A stretch of 64,000 nucleotides of DNA from Bedellia somnulentella. Its lineage: Eukaryota; Arthropoda; Insecta; Lepidoptera; Bedelliidae. The stretch is taken from contig OY755170.1 of the NCBI GenBank assembly GCA_963576735.1, positions 21,250,875 to 21,314,874 on the forward strand, read 5' to 3'. This document shows positions 45,588 through 56,234 of this stretch, piece by piece (within the stretch, counting starts at the first letter, position 1; each line of letters starts with the position of its first letter). Under the pieces are notes generated by a model that was given only the letters and a program-made list of their open reading frames with translations, was not told the DNA's origin and did not search any database. The translations under genes were made by a program, and so were the position numbers.

Positions 45588-46184
45588 CGTCGCACACTGG
45601 TTTGAAACCCGTAAATGGTGGACTTAGGGGTAAAAGTTGACCTATCACGCTGATTTTTTTTTTACTTACAGTCCTTGCAATTAACAACAATGTTTGTTCA
45701 GGCACTTTTTCTATGATGGGCTTTTTTATGGTTAAAAAAAATGTTAAATTATTTTTTGTATGGCGAAAAAACTAAAACTATAAAAATCTTTAAAATGGTA
45801 AAAGGTGTAGCAAAAGCGGTTAGTAGGTGTAATAGTCCGCACAGTTCTTGACATTTTTGTCCTAGCAACATACCTTGTTTGTCCGCAGCTTTGACTTGTA
45901 CGGCACTTTGAAGTTTTCCATACAAAATGTATAGACAACTGAGCAAGTTCCGGGGAGTGGTGGATAGGATACATTACTAGTAACAGGTAAAAACTACTTT
46001 TAGACTTGCAATATATATTTATATTTATGTACCTTTCAGGTAGTCGAAACAAAAAGATAAAAACAATATGAAAAAAACCAAAGCTGTGCCAGTTACCTAC
46101 TAAACAAGAGCTAATAATATACAAGGATGCAATAAACGTATTGAATTCAATGATCAATTGGTCAATGGTTGGGATGAATCAATT

Positions 46185-46643
46185 CGGTATGCAAAGTTTT
46201 ACAAAAGTGATGCTGATTACAAAACCATTTCGAGATATTATGTTTTTAAAACATATTTTCTTGAAATTAAATCAAACAAAGCTAAGATGACCGTTATTTT
46301 AACAAAATACTGTAACAGTATTTGACCTTCAGTGTTGTTTCAAATTGTTTTTGCAGTTTATTAATAAAATATCGAAAATCAAAGGTTTGTTTAGTATAAT
46401 ATCCTAATAATTTCATTTGAGATCACAAATTCGTGAAATGTTTTGTAATCAGCAACATTTTTATCAAACATTTCGCTTTATTTGCATGTCGCTACGTGAT
46501 ATTTTCGATCGATGACGTCATTAAATACAAAAATTAAACAATCTTTAAAAAATAATAACTTTGCAATTACTCATTTTAATTGAAAAATATTCAAATTTGT
46601 CTTTTATTTTCGTGTTTTACCAAAAAAAAAACTTTGCATACCG
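46185..46643. mobile_element. MITE-E copy (459 bp) inside the left Transib arm
   Basis: Ends CGGTATGCAAAGTTTT and its mirror; AATT on both sides (46181-46184, 46644-46647). In the right Transib arm the same spot, 47627-47630, has a single AATT and no insertion. Confidence 0.9.
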
Positions 46644-47043
46644 AATTGGTTCATTGGTTAACAAAATAATAAAAAGATACTCAATATGAATCTAATTACT
46701 TAACCTAGATTTAAACATTAAAAATTAAATATTAACAGTTTATACCATAAAATATAATTCAAATTTATATAATTTCACAAAATTTACATTACTATCACTT
46801 ATTAAATCTGAAATAGATTTCAATAATAACATAAGTAACAAAAAATATTATTTCACAACACTAAACCCAGTAGAAGTAGAACGTATTACAGTGAAAACTT
46901 TAGTGAATATTTAAATACTTAAATAAACTATAATTTCACCAAATTAATTTCATTTTCACATTATTTTAGTAAATTAACATTATTATCATTTAAGTATTAG
47001 TTTAGTTTACATAATCCAAAAACAGAAAACCAGCCTGCCTAAC

Positions 47044-47346
47044 TTGGATGATTCAACAGTATTCATGACGAGCCTTGTGCCATTGAAGCTAGAATCAGGT
47101 AATGTTGTGCTATGGGAGAATCCGAAACCATCTTCTACGTTATACTGCAGACCTATAAAATTTCAGTTTGCAAAGGAAACCCGCGATTATGTCAAAGAAG
47201 AAAAAGCTGCGATAGATGAAGAAATCAAAAATCTTACCGTATCAAGATGTGGAGGATTTGAGATCAGTCATGATCTACACATGACAATGATTGATGGCAA
47301 AATAGTTTATGGCATGGATGGCAAAATTAATTTAGTGAAATTATAG
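47044..47346 (+). pseudogene. Fragment of Transib-like transposase (RAG1-related fold, by resemblance)
   Basis: 100 codons. The stretch VPLKLESGNVVLWENPKPSS, CRPIKFQFAKET, then HDLHMTMIDGK resembles the middle of Transib transposases (a W-x-N-P-x-P-S-S ... CRPI ... ET block, then MTMIDGK). The region after MTMIDGK, where the family continues to a zinc-binding CxxC, is replaced by arm sequence. The three catalytic acids cannot be placed in this fragment. The match is from memory of the family and the assignment is supported by the element's ends. Confidence 0.6.
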
Positions 47347-48532
47347 TTTATTTAAGTATTTAAATATTCACTAAAGTTTTCACTGTAATACGTTCTACTT
47401 CTACTGGGTTTAGTGTTGTGAAATAATATTTTTTGTTTATTATGCTATTATTGAAATCTATTTCAGATTTAATAAGTGATAGTGATGTAAATTTTGTGAA
47501 ATTATATAAATTTGAATTATATTTTATGGTATAAACTGTTAATATTTAATTTTTAATGTTTAAATCTAGGTTAAGTAATTAGATTCATATTGAGTATCTT
47601 TTTATTATTTTGTTAACCAATGAACCAATTGATTCATCCCAACCATTGACCAATTGATCATTGAATTCAATACGTTTATTGCATCCTTGTATATTATTAG
47701 CTCTTGTTTAGTAGGTAACTGGCACAGCTTTGGTTTTTTTCATATTGTTTTTATCTTTTTGTTTCGACTACCTGAAAGGTATATAAATATAAATATATAT
47801 TGCAAGTCTAAAAGTAGTTTTTTACCTGTTACTAGTAATGTATCCTATCCACCACTCCCCGGAACTTGCTCAGTTGTCTATACATTTTGTATGGAAAACT
47901 TCAAAGTGCCGTACAAGTCAAAGCTGCGGACAAACAAGGTATGTTGCTAGGACAAAAATGTCAAGTACTGTGCGGACTATTACACCTACTAACCGCTTTT
48001 GCTACACCTTTTACCATTTTAAAGATTTTTATAGTTTTAGTTTTTTCGCCATACAAAAAATAATTCAATATTTTTTTTAACCATGATAAAGCCCATCATA
48101 GAAAGTGCCTGAACAAACATTGCAAGGACTGTAAGTAAAAAAAAATCAGCGTGATAGGTCTACTTTTACCCCTAAGTCCACCATTTACGGGTTTCAAACC
48201 AGTGTGCGTCGCGCACCCAGCGAATACTAACTTGTATCATTACCTTCATCCTTTGACTATGAACACTATAGACAAAGCGATGTTACGTCATCCATTTTAA
48301 AAAGAGAAGCCCTTATTTAAGTTCTTATATGTTAAAAAGAGACACAAAACTTTATTGTCATCTCTATCGCGTAACCCGTTTTGTTGATGTCACACTTTTA
48401 AATTGTGACAAACAAAGCGTCGACTTGTGAGCGATTTTAGTTTTCTTTTGATTTTGAGAAAGATTTTATTCATTTGTATATTGTTATTGTGACAAAAGAG
48501 ACTCCATTAATTAAGTTATTGTTTAGTGAGGT

Positions 48533-49745
48533 ATGGTTGGGTGTAGCGTGCTTGGCTGCGGAAGCCACAGCGAAAAACACATCGAAGGATTGACTTTCCA
48601 CAAGTGAGTGAGTTTTTTAATGTTTTTCTACAGATAAATAAATAATAAATACATTGCGTGATCAGAAAAAAAGTGATTCAAATGTTAATCACGTTGAACT
48701 AGATTACTAGCATTTTCTTTAGTTATTTTGAGCATGTTTTTAATAGCATAACCTAAAAATATGCGGTATCTCAGTGTTCCCATAATTGGCCTAGACCTCG
48801 CTTTTTTAACATACCCTTTTTATATTATAAATCGATAAAGGACATCAAACTTAACAACTTTGCCTATGGAATGCCTATCTAAAATATTGTAATTTTCAAA
48901 ATATAATAATTATTAAAAATTGTCGTACCTAGTTCAAACTGAGAATGTATACAATGAGATTCCTTGCTTCAGTGAAAATAAAAAATAAAAAAAAAACATT
49001 TGATCTATGGTGTAAACAAAAACATAACCTCTTTCGGTATTTTCCAGTTCAATCGCTCGCTTACCGGTTTATTTTCATGATATTATTTTTCAACGACGAT
49101 CAATACAACTGGAAAATACAGAAAGAAGTTATATTTTTGTTTACAGAGCGAAAAGCATATATCAAATGTTTTTTTTTTATTTTTTATTTTCACTGAAGCA
49201 AGGAATCTCATTGTATACATTCTCAGTTTGAACTAGGTACGACAATTTTTAATTATTATTATATTTTGAAAATTACAATATTTTAGATAGGCATTCCATG
49301 GGCAAAGTTGTTAAGTTAGATGTCCTTTATCGATTTATAATATAAAAAGGGTATGTTATAAAAGCGAGGTCTAGGCCAATTCACGTTTTCATCCTACCCT
49401 GTCGTTAGGGTAAAATTTTCAAATTAGTAAACTAATGTTAATGAGTGAGTATATTATGAATTTCGTCGCGCTATAGCGACGCTGAATGATTTCCAATTGT
49501 TATCTACGGAATTAGTAAGTAATAAATTTGTTATATTTATTTAATTTCTTCGTATTCATTACAGTTTTCCTAAAGACCCGAATCTACGAGAAAAATGGAT
49601 TGCGGCCACTGGAAGATGCAATTGGAAATCAACCAAATATAAAATACTTAGATGTACGAATACATCATCTTTTGAAAAATGTGACTAAAATAGATGAATG
49701 AATTCGAAATTTTCACACGAAACTGATTTTGTTTAAAGGTCAATA
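48533..49745 (+). pseudogene. THAP-domain transposase remnant (two exons, internally deleted)
   Basis: Exon 48533-48603 encodes MVGCSVLGCGSHSEKHIEGL with the C-x4-C of a THAP zinc finger. GTGAGTGA follows. From acceptor ACAG at 49564 the next exon gives FPKDPNLREKWIAATGRCNW, completing the FHNFP join. The expected C-x2-H is missing. Sequence then jumps, in another frame, to the C-terminal segment KYLDVRIHHLLKNVT that is whole in the inverted copy at 50500-50832. A palindrome has inserted in the intron. Confidence 0.65.
48788..49377. repeat. Near-perfect 590-bp palindrome, AATT-flanked
   Basis: GGCCTAGACCTCGC at left is mirrored by GCGAGGTCTAGGCC at right, and the arms match nearly base for base to the centre at about 49082. 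AATT lies on both sides (48784-48787 and 49378-49381). AATT is itself palindromic, so it could be a duplication or part of the element. Confidence 0.85.
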
Positions 49746-49975
49746 GTAAATAATGCAATAAAACTCATGTACAAAATAGTGCTGTCTTTTATTTTTCAAA
49801 ATACAAACATAGACCCCACTATACCCATGATGACCCGTATGATATTTACATAACTTGCACTTATGGAACAGCTGTTTTTTTTTGTCCAGTAACAAAGTTA
49901 GTCCCGTACAAAAATTTATTCGTAATCATGGGAAGATTCATCATAGACAGTATTCGACATAGACAGTAACTTATT

Positions 49976-51210
49976 CTTTGACTATAAACACTATAGACAG
50001 AGTCATAATGCAACGGGAGCGTACCTCTTTTAGAAAGCAATATTTTGCCCTGTAATGTTGCGATCACTAGAAAACAATTACCCCAAAATACTATAATCAC
50101 CATTCTAAAAGCTACTTTTTAATTTTAAATTGATTACGTCAATTTATTGTTTAATTAAAGGTTTACTGTTTACTATATTATTTCCTGCAATCATATAATT
50201 ATACATACTTGCTCCTTGTATTATACAATCTTTTTTGTTTAATTTTACCATTTATACTGATGTTTAATACACCGTGAAATCTAAAGCACTTGTACTAACT
50301 ATCAGGGATGAATCTTCCCATGATTACGAATAAATTTTTGTACGGGACTAACTTTGTTACTGGACAAAAAAAAACAGCTGTTCCATAAGTGCAAGTTATG
50401 TAAATATCATACGGGTCATGGGTATAGTGGGGTCTATGTTTGTATTTTGAAAAATAAAAGACAGCACTATTTTATACATGAGTTTTATTGCATTATTTAC
50501 TATTGACCTTTAAACAAAATCAGTTTCGTGTGAAAATTTCGAATTCTTTCGTCTATTTCAGTCACATTTTTCAAAAGATGATGTATTCGTACATCTAAGT
50601 ATTTTAAAGATATAGCCTTTGTTAACAGCACAAGGTGGTTTTCGAACGGATTTTGCTTTCTGATGTGGTCGTTTAATGTCGGAAATATTCTTTTACCTAA
50701 ATTCTTTTTCAAAACAACTGCGACCATTTGAGCCAAAGCTTTGTCTTTGGACAAAAACGAGTAGCCTTTCAATTTTATAGTATGTTTCAAAACTTTGGTT
50801 GGATTCCAATTGCATCTTCGTAACAGTAACAAAGTTAGTCCCGTACAAAAATTTATTCGTAATCATGGGAAGATTCATCCCTGATAGTTAGTACAAGTGT
50901 TTTAGATTTCACGGTGTATTAAACATCAGTATAAATGGTAAAATTAAACAAAAAAGATTGTATAATACTAGGAGCAAGTATGTATAATTATATGATTGCA
51001 GGAAATAATATAGTAAACAGTAAACCTTTAATTAAACAATAAATTGACGTAATCAATTTTAAATTAAAAAGTAGCTTTTAGAATGGTGATTATAGTATTT
51101 TGGGGTAATTGTTTTCTATTGATCGCAACATTACAGGGAAAAATATTGCTATCTAAAAGAGGTACTCTCCCGTTGCATTATGACTCTGTCTATAGTGTTC
51201 ATAGTCAAAG
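49976..51210 (-). mobile_element. Inverted, internally deleted THAP-transposon copy with about 385-bp TIRs
   Basis: CTTTGACTATAAACACTATA at 49976 is mirrored at 51210, and the match extends inward to about 50362 and 50826. Between them lies the C-terminal coding piece on the - strand. It appears to have landed in the 3' end of the + strand copy. A possible short duplication (TTAT) flanks it, not convincing. Confidence 0.65.
50500..50832 (-). pseudogene. C-terminal part of the THAP transposase
   Basis: 110 codons on the - strand. RCNWNPTK at the start equals the last part of the THAP exon at 49610. The end (KYLDVRIHHLLKNVT, then FHTKLILFKGQ) is a C-terminal signature seen in insect THAP transposases. 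The catalytic domain between has been deleted. Confidence 0.55.
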
Positions 51211-51467
51211 TTATATGTATAGATTTATTATTGTTTTTAATATTTAATACATACAACACTTGTTTGTTATTTTCAGTTTTACTAATAAGAAATGTACATT
51301 TTTGACATGTTTTTTTTTATTATTTTGATTAATGAGAAGTTATAACGTTTATATAGTATTTTAGAAATTATAACTTAAGCAGCTATAAAAATGTGCGTAA
51401 ATTTGACTTTCAATTGAAGTATCAGGAACGCATAAACTACGAGTACAAGTTGTTATCTATCTATACT

Positions 51468-51578
51468 TATAATAAATCTGTAGAGAGGTCAATTCTGTAC
51501 ATGAAATATATTTTCAAAATAACTATCAGGGGGTGATTAGGGATCGATACTGATGCCAAAAATGCAATCAGTAAAATT

Positions 51579-51616
<38 letters not shown>

Positions 51617-52436
51617 GGTTTGTATGTTCCTTATGGAAACAAAAACTACTCGACGGATTTTAACGAAACTTGGTACAATTATTCTTCATACTCCTGCGCA
51701 GGTTTTTGTATACTTTCCAGCAGAGTAGTAAAGGGGAATTTTGGGAAATTTTGGGAAAACGGGAGAAGTTACTCCATTTTTTAAGCTTCCGTCGCGTGTG
51801 CAGCCTTAATGGTTAAACTCACATAGAAATCATGTGTGACGGAAATATTCTTCATAAAATTATCAAAAAAAAAATCCTCAATAGTTTATGTCTATCTTTT
51901 ACGGTTGACTCACAATAACACGTGTAAATCCTGATAGCTTAGCAGTTCGGAACATTCTGATTGTATTTGTTTATTCTTACGTTTGTAAACCTCTCACTCA
52001 TCCCTAATTTAAAAAAGGTTACATTATTACCTATTCAATAAAAAAAGAATTATAGAAATCGGTAGACAAACACCGAAATTATACATAAAATAAGCCATCG
52101 CGCCCGTGATCAAAACCAAATCTTTACTAATTTACATATAACATACTAGATGGCGCCAGTAGTTGCATTCTACATCACGTAATGATTTTTTTTCTAGATT
52201 GTTATAAATACTTCATAGCGTTTTATTACAAAATTTGCTATTAAACGGAAATACTGAACCGTTCATTAAAGCGCATTCAAAACCACCAAACTACACTGTT
52301 TAGGGAGTGCTATAAAATTAATAAATTGAAAACATTTTGCGCTGAATTACACAATGCTTGAGCAGTGACTGAAGAAAGAAACCTCAGATATTTAAAAAAA
52401 CAACGCTACCCATGCAAAGCTGGGACGATCTACTAG
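51468..52436 (-). repeat. Family-D repeat with (TCTG)n
   Basis: The - strand begins ACTAGTAGATCGTCCCAGC and ends TTTATTATAAGTATAGAT; (TCTG)8 on the + strand at 51582-51614. A Repeat F block (ACTAGATGGCGCCAGTAGTT, CTACATCACG) lies at 52140-52215. Confidence 0.65.
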
Positions 52437-52652
52437 TGACTAATAAACTTGAAAATCTGTACAAATGTTTTTTCGGTGCTTAATTTATCTTACCTATTTT
52501 TGTGTCTGCTGTCTCTATGTCCGGAGGTTGAGTTGTTATTTTTCATGAATCAGGTTATTAATAGAGTTGTTGTTGTTAGTTTGTTTGTTTGTTTGTTTGC
52601 GTAGGTCTCCCATAAGGTATGTGAACATATTGTATGTATGTATATATATATC

Positions 52653-52905
52653 ACATCAACCCAGCCATTTAAATCTCCTAACATTAGAAGTTTCTCATTC
52701 TGATCACACCCATTCAGAATATCGTCTAACAGATTCCAAAACTTCTCCCTCTCGGATAGGGATTTAGACATGTCCGGAGCATAAACGCAAATTATGCGCA
52801 TCCGGACTAGTCCCAATTTCACCTTTTTCCACAGGAGCCTTGGACTCACACATTCGTAATCTTTCATTCACTGAGCCATCCTTTCAGATAACAGAAGTCC
52901 CACCA
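52653..52905 (-). pseudogene. LINE-A endonuclease fragment
   Basis: The - strand reads VRMRIICVYAPDMSKSLSER, then FWNLLDDIL and LLMLGDLNGWV, the middle of an APE-type endonuclease (the GDLN box carries catalytic Asp and Asn). The segment MSKSLTERE at 58825 shows the two belong to the same family. Confidence 0.65.
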
Positions 52906-52916
52906 CCAACAACCTT

Positions 52917-53018
52917 TATTTTACCATCTTTTCCCCACACAACTTCCAAAAGTGGCTAGGAAATTTCTTATTCCTTAGCTCTGGTTACCCCTTCTAGGGA
53001 TTAATAGCCGTGAGTTTA
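52917..53018 (+). repeat. SINE-A 3' fragment
   Basis: TTTACCATCTTTTCCCCACA through AATAGCCGTGAGTTTATGAG. Confidence 0.7.
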
Positions 53019-53374
53019 TGAGATGATGTGTAAGTCCCACTCCTTGGGTAGCTCGGTCACTGCAACCGACTCCAGATTAGATTGCTGTAATGTTGCCAAG
53101 TTGAGAAACTTCCTTTCCCTTACGCTTCGTCTCATTTACACATAGAAAAACACATCGAGTAAAAGAAAAATAATAATATATCCAATATCATATTGTATCA
53201 CTGACTTTATAAATGAAAGATGCATATGCATGTATGTTTATTTTTTAATGAATTTCAATATCAGTGACATCTGTTAATGAAATTTTAAAAACTACTTAAT
53301 CAATATATCACTTGAAGCTACTAGTAATATACATGAATGTAGTTAAATCCAAGGGAGCCAATTTGAAACATATA

Positions 53375-54781
53375 TTAAAGTCTCAACCAATACATTCCAG
53401 ATCGAATCCTGACGTAATTAGGTAAATTTTCAATTGGTCCTACTGCAGCAACTACAGGACATCTATCATATAATATTTCCATGCAGGTTTCCCGAATATC
53501 GAAGTTATCAACGCAGTTCATTAAGTCTAATGTATCGGAAATGTCTTGTTTTTTTTCTCGGTACAAAACTTGCAAACCATTGTCAAAAGCGGCTCTGGTT
53601 GATCCTAAAACATTAGCGCATAATGTTCTGCATAAGTTACGAGCAGCCCGTTCCATCTCTGCTGAAGTAAAAGTCGTGCACAATCTCATCCATTGACTCT
53701 GGATAGCAATCACCATATCATCGATATTCATTTTATCTGACATAAAGTAAATTCCCCAGAGCCCAATATCTCCATAAGGTAAATAGAACGGGCGATAATA
53801 TTCGCAAAATTTGCCCAAGGTTGCAAGTCTCTGAAGTCCGCCGGATTTACATACGAGTCCGTCGTTTATGAGACCACCTTGGTCTTGGCGCCATGTTCCT
53901 ATTGCCTCTGATGCAGTCATGAGTTCAATGTAGCCTTTTTTCATAAATGCCGGTGCTTCAAAAGCGATCGCAGTATGAGCGAATGGTAAATCGTCGTTTC
54001 TATATGTTTTTGCGGACCCGGTATACCGGTATGGTGAGCTATCAATAGGAACACACACCAAACAAATCCGTCCAAATGTACAACCACATACTCTTACAAT
54101 ATCGTCGTGAGCAACGCCTCCGGAAACAGAGAGTACCATCTTGCTTGGATGGTAATAGCAGCACATGAACTGCCGGATCTGCTCTCTACTAAAACAAGCC
54201 AAGTTGTAGGAGTTACCCAGAACCGGTAACCCCATTGACGTTTCGTGGAACGCAGCATGGTGCAAATATTCAAACATCAACTCTTCAGGGTCATCGTCTT
54301 GCTGTTTCATTTGGAAGAATACTTCGTCGCGAGCATATTCCATTTCTTCATCCGATAGCTCAAGACATGTCATTACGGCACAGAGCATATTTATAACAAA
54401 TTCGTACTGATGTGCTTGGCTTTCCGCAGTAAATACTTGATAGTCTCTAGTAGTTTTAACTGAAAATTTAATTCCTTTGCAGTAAAGTTGATTTTCAAAT
54501 TCGTTTTTGCTCATATTTGTAAATCCTTTATAAGCTAAGTGGCCGATATAGTTAGTGATGCCATTATTGCAGGGATCTTCAAACCGCGATCCAACCCGAA
54601 CAAAAAGGGATGTAGTCACTAAACCAACGTCTTTATTTTCAGTAATAACTTTTACTCCATTACAGAGTTTGGTCATCAAGGATCTGTTTGATATATTTAT
54701 AATGGGATTTATAACTGTCCCCGTATACGATGGATAGTTTAATTTTTTTAAGTTCACGAGATGACAAAACGTTTTCCACAT
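53375..54781 (-). CDS. M16-family protein, MPP-beta/core-1-like, intronless, active site lost
   Basis: 468 residues, the same length as the paralogue at 25411-26817, on the same strand. It keeps the M16 fold signatures (FVRVGSRFED, EYLHHAAF, AIAFEAPAF, DIGLWGIYF, CPVVAAVGP) but lacks the enzyme's key residues. Where HxxEH should be it reads NYIGH at 77-81, and the zinc glutamate expected at 157 is glutamine. It is therefore a pseudo-enzyme, as are the complex III core proteins, and more likely structural or regulatory. The long open frame with no stop argues for selection. A short basic N-terminus could be a mitochondrial signal. A poly(A) signal (AATAAA, - strand) lies at 53237-53242. Intronless, thus a likely retrocopy or copy of one. 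Confidence 0.88.
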   Translation of the reverse strand: MWKTFCHLVNLKKLNYPSYTGTVINPIINISNRSLMTKLCNGVKVITENKDVGLVTTSLFVRVGSRFEDPCNNGITNYIGHLAYKGFTNMSKNEFENQLYCKGIKFSVKTTRDYQVFTAESQAHQYEFVINMLCAVMTCLELSDEEMEYARDEVFFQMKQQDDDPEELMFEYLHHAAFHETSMGLPVLGNSYNLACFSREQIRQFMCCYYHPSKMVLSVSGGVAHDDIVRVCGCTFGRICLVCVPIDSSPYRYTGSAKTYRNDDLPFAHTAIAFEAPAFMKKGYIELMTASEAIGTWRQDQGGLINDGLVCKSGGLQRLATLGKFCEYYRPFYLPYGDIGLWGIYFMSDKMNIDDMVIAIQSQWMRLCTTFTSAEMERAARNLCRTLCANVLGSTRAAFDNGLQVLYREKKQDISDTLDLMNCVDNFDIRETCMEILYDRCPVVAAVGPIENLPNYVRIRSGMYWLRL

Positions 54782-55309
54782 TCTAGTAGGTAAATATTAT
54801 TTAGTATTTTTTTTATATTGACTTAAAAATTGCTTGTTGAAAAAGAAACCTATACTAATATGATTAATTGAAAATATTGATATTGTATTAACTTTGACGT
54901 CCTATCCTGAATGATAGTTTTGTCAAAGGTATTTTTTAGAGAAAAGAATGATGAAAAGTTAACCAGAGACTTTAGAAATAGTATGAGCTAAAGCCATGCA
55001 TACACTCTGGGTTCTGTGCATACCCGACTAATAGGTACATGAACATGACTCATTATTCAAACGTAGGTTGGTACCTAGACAAATAATAGGTAGCTCCTAC
55101 CTAGCCATTAATGCTCTCATACTATTTCTTGCATATTCATTCTGTCATATTTTGGCCTCCAAAGTTTATTGTCTTTGCTATACCCACTGTTCAGGATCAG
55201 TACAGACAATATATAAATTTAAATAAAGTGAAGTATAAAAATAATGACGTTTGGTAGAAATGAAATCTAACACCTTTCTATTTTTGATTTGCCTTTTTTA
55301 TTTGTGGAA
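54782..55309. other. Upstream region of the second M16 gene
   Basis: AT-rich, nothing recognised; the promoter is expected here. Confidence 0.35.
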
Positions 55310-55870
55310 ACATACACACTCATACTATTAGTTACCATAGGGGTATAAATTCATAAATTTGCATTATCCTGGTAAACCTCTCAAGCTTTCAAACATTCAT
55401 CAAACTTTTTATAAACACCCTTTTATTCATCAATCAAACTTCGGATGCCTGCATTTTTTCAGAATATTGTCTATTTGATATAATTGTGTCCTCCGTGGTC
55501 GTCCTCTACTGATATAACCATTTGCTCTGGACAAACATACATATACTCACGGCTATAAATCCCTAGAAGGGGTAGCCAGACCTTCAAAATAGATAATTCC
55601 TCAGCCACTTTTGGAAATGTGAGTGGTGAAAAGATGGTAAAATAAAGGTTGTTGGTAATGGGTCTCCAACCGCATCGCCCAATTTTCCTTAAAAGCCCCG
55701 ATACCGTTAGTCGCCTCTTACGTACACCGACTGAAAGAAATGGGGTAGTGCAATTCTAAGCCGAAACCACACAGCAAACTCTGTACATCTCTTTCACCAA
55801 ATTAATTTTACTTATCTTCTCGATTAGCCCAAAAACTTTCAACTTTCTTTTATCTATCTTAATCCCAGCT
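55310..55870 (-). repeat. LINE-A 3' fragment, split by a SINE-A copy
   Basis: On the - strand GGGCTAATCGAGAAGATAAG (right piece) and GGACGACCACGGAGGACACA (left piece) follow the order of the LINE at 59530-59680. The SINE-A at 55531-55775 sits between. Confidence 0.6.
55531..55775 (-). repeat. SINE-A copy, full length
   Basis: Full-length copy inserted in a LINE-A fragment. Tail CATACATATACTCACGGCT at left, head CCGAAACCACACAGC at right. Confidence 0.85.
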
Positions 55871-56234
55871 TTACTCGGGTGAAATATGACTCATAATACA
55901 CATATAGGTACAAAATGTAGGTAGATACTTCTGTAGTCATCTGTTCTCAAGGAATATTAAAGGATTAAAGGTAAGCAAGGCATAGATTCGTCTAGCTTCG
56001 TTCATTGATTTTATCTGTTAATTATTATTATAGATACTCTTTTCTTAATTCAGCTCAACCTGCCTAGGTAGACGGCAACAGTCTAGGATACCCCATGGTA
56101 GCTCTTACCGCGCAGTCTAAGGGGGCCTATCGAACAATAAGGGGTATCCTAGCGTATGGCTGACTACCTACATACTTACTAAATTTGCCAACTTTACGAA
56201 GAGCCATTCGCTGCATCCACTTGCCACAATAGTG

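Larger units (their letters stand above)
45593..48206. mobile_element. Transib-like foldback element, CGTCG target duplication
   Basis: The left end CACACTGGTTTGAAACCCGT at 45593 is mirrored exactly by the right end at 48206. CGTCG lies directly outside both (45588-45592 and 48207-48211). A 5-bp GC-rich duplication and ends starting CAC are hallmarks of Transib, the family from which the RAG1 recombinase arose. The arms are about 885 bp and nearly identical; the left one is lengthened by a MITE insertion. The centre (about 46950-47320) contains a fragment of a protein resembling Transib transposase. Non-autonomous. Confidence 0.8.
48251..51210. mobile_element. THAP-transposon complex with inverted internal copy (P-like)
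   Basis: CTTTGACTATGAACACTATA starts at 48251 and its mirror ends at 51210. A third copy of the repeat sits inside, at 49976. The interior has a + strand THAP gene fragment, a 590-bp palindrome, and an inverted, internally deleted copy. THAP-type N-termini occur in P-element transposases, and P-like is my best guess. The 8-bp duplication expected of P elements is not seen on the outside, so the boundaries may be rearranged. Confidence 0.6.

Noticed and set aside
45744..48080. Frames of 65-137 codons repeated on both strands
   Set aside because: They lie in the mirrored arms of the foldback element and duplicate each other; no family resemblance.
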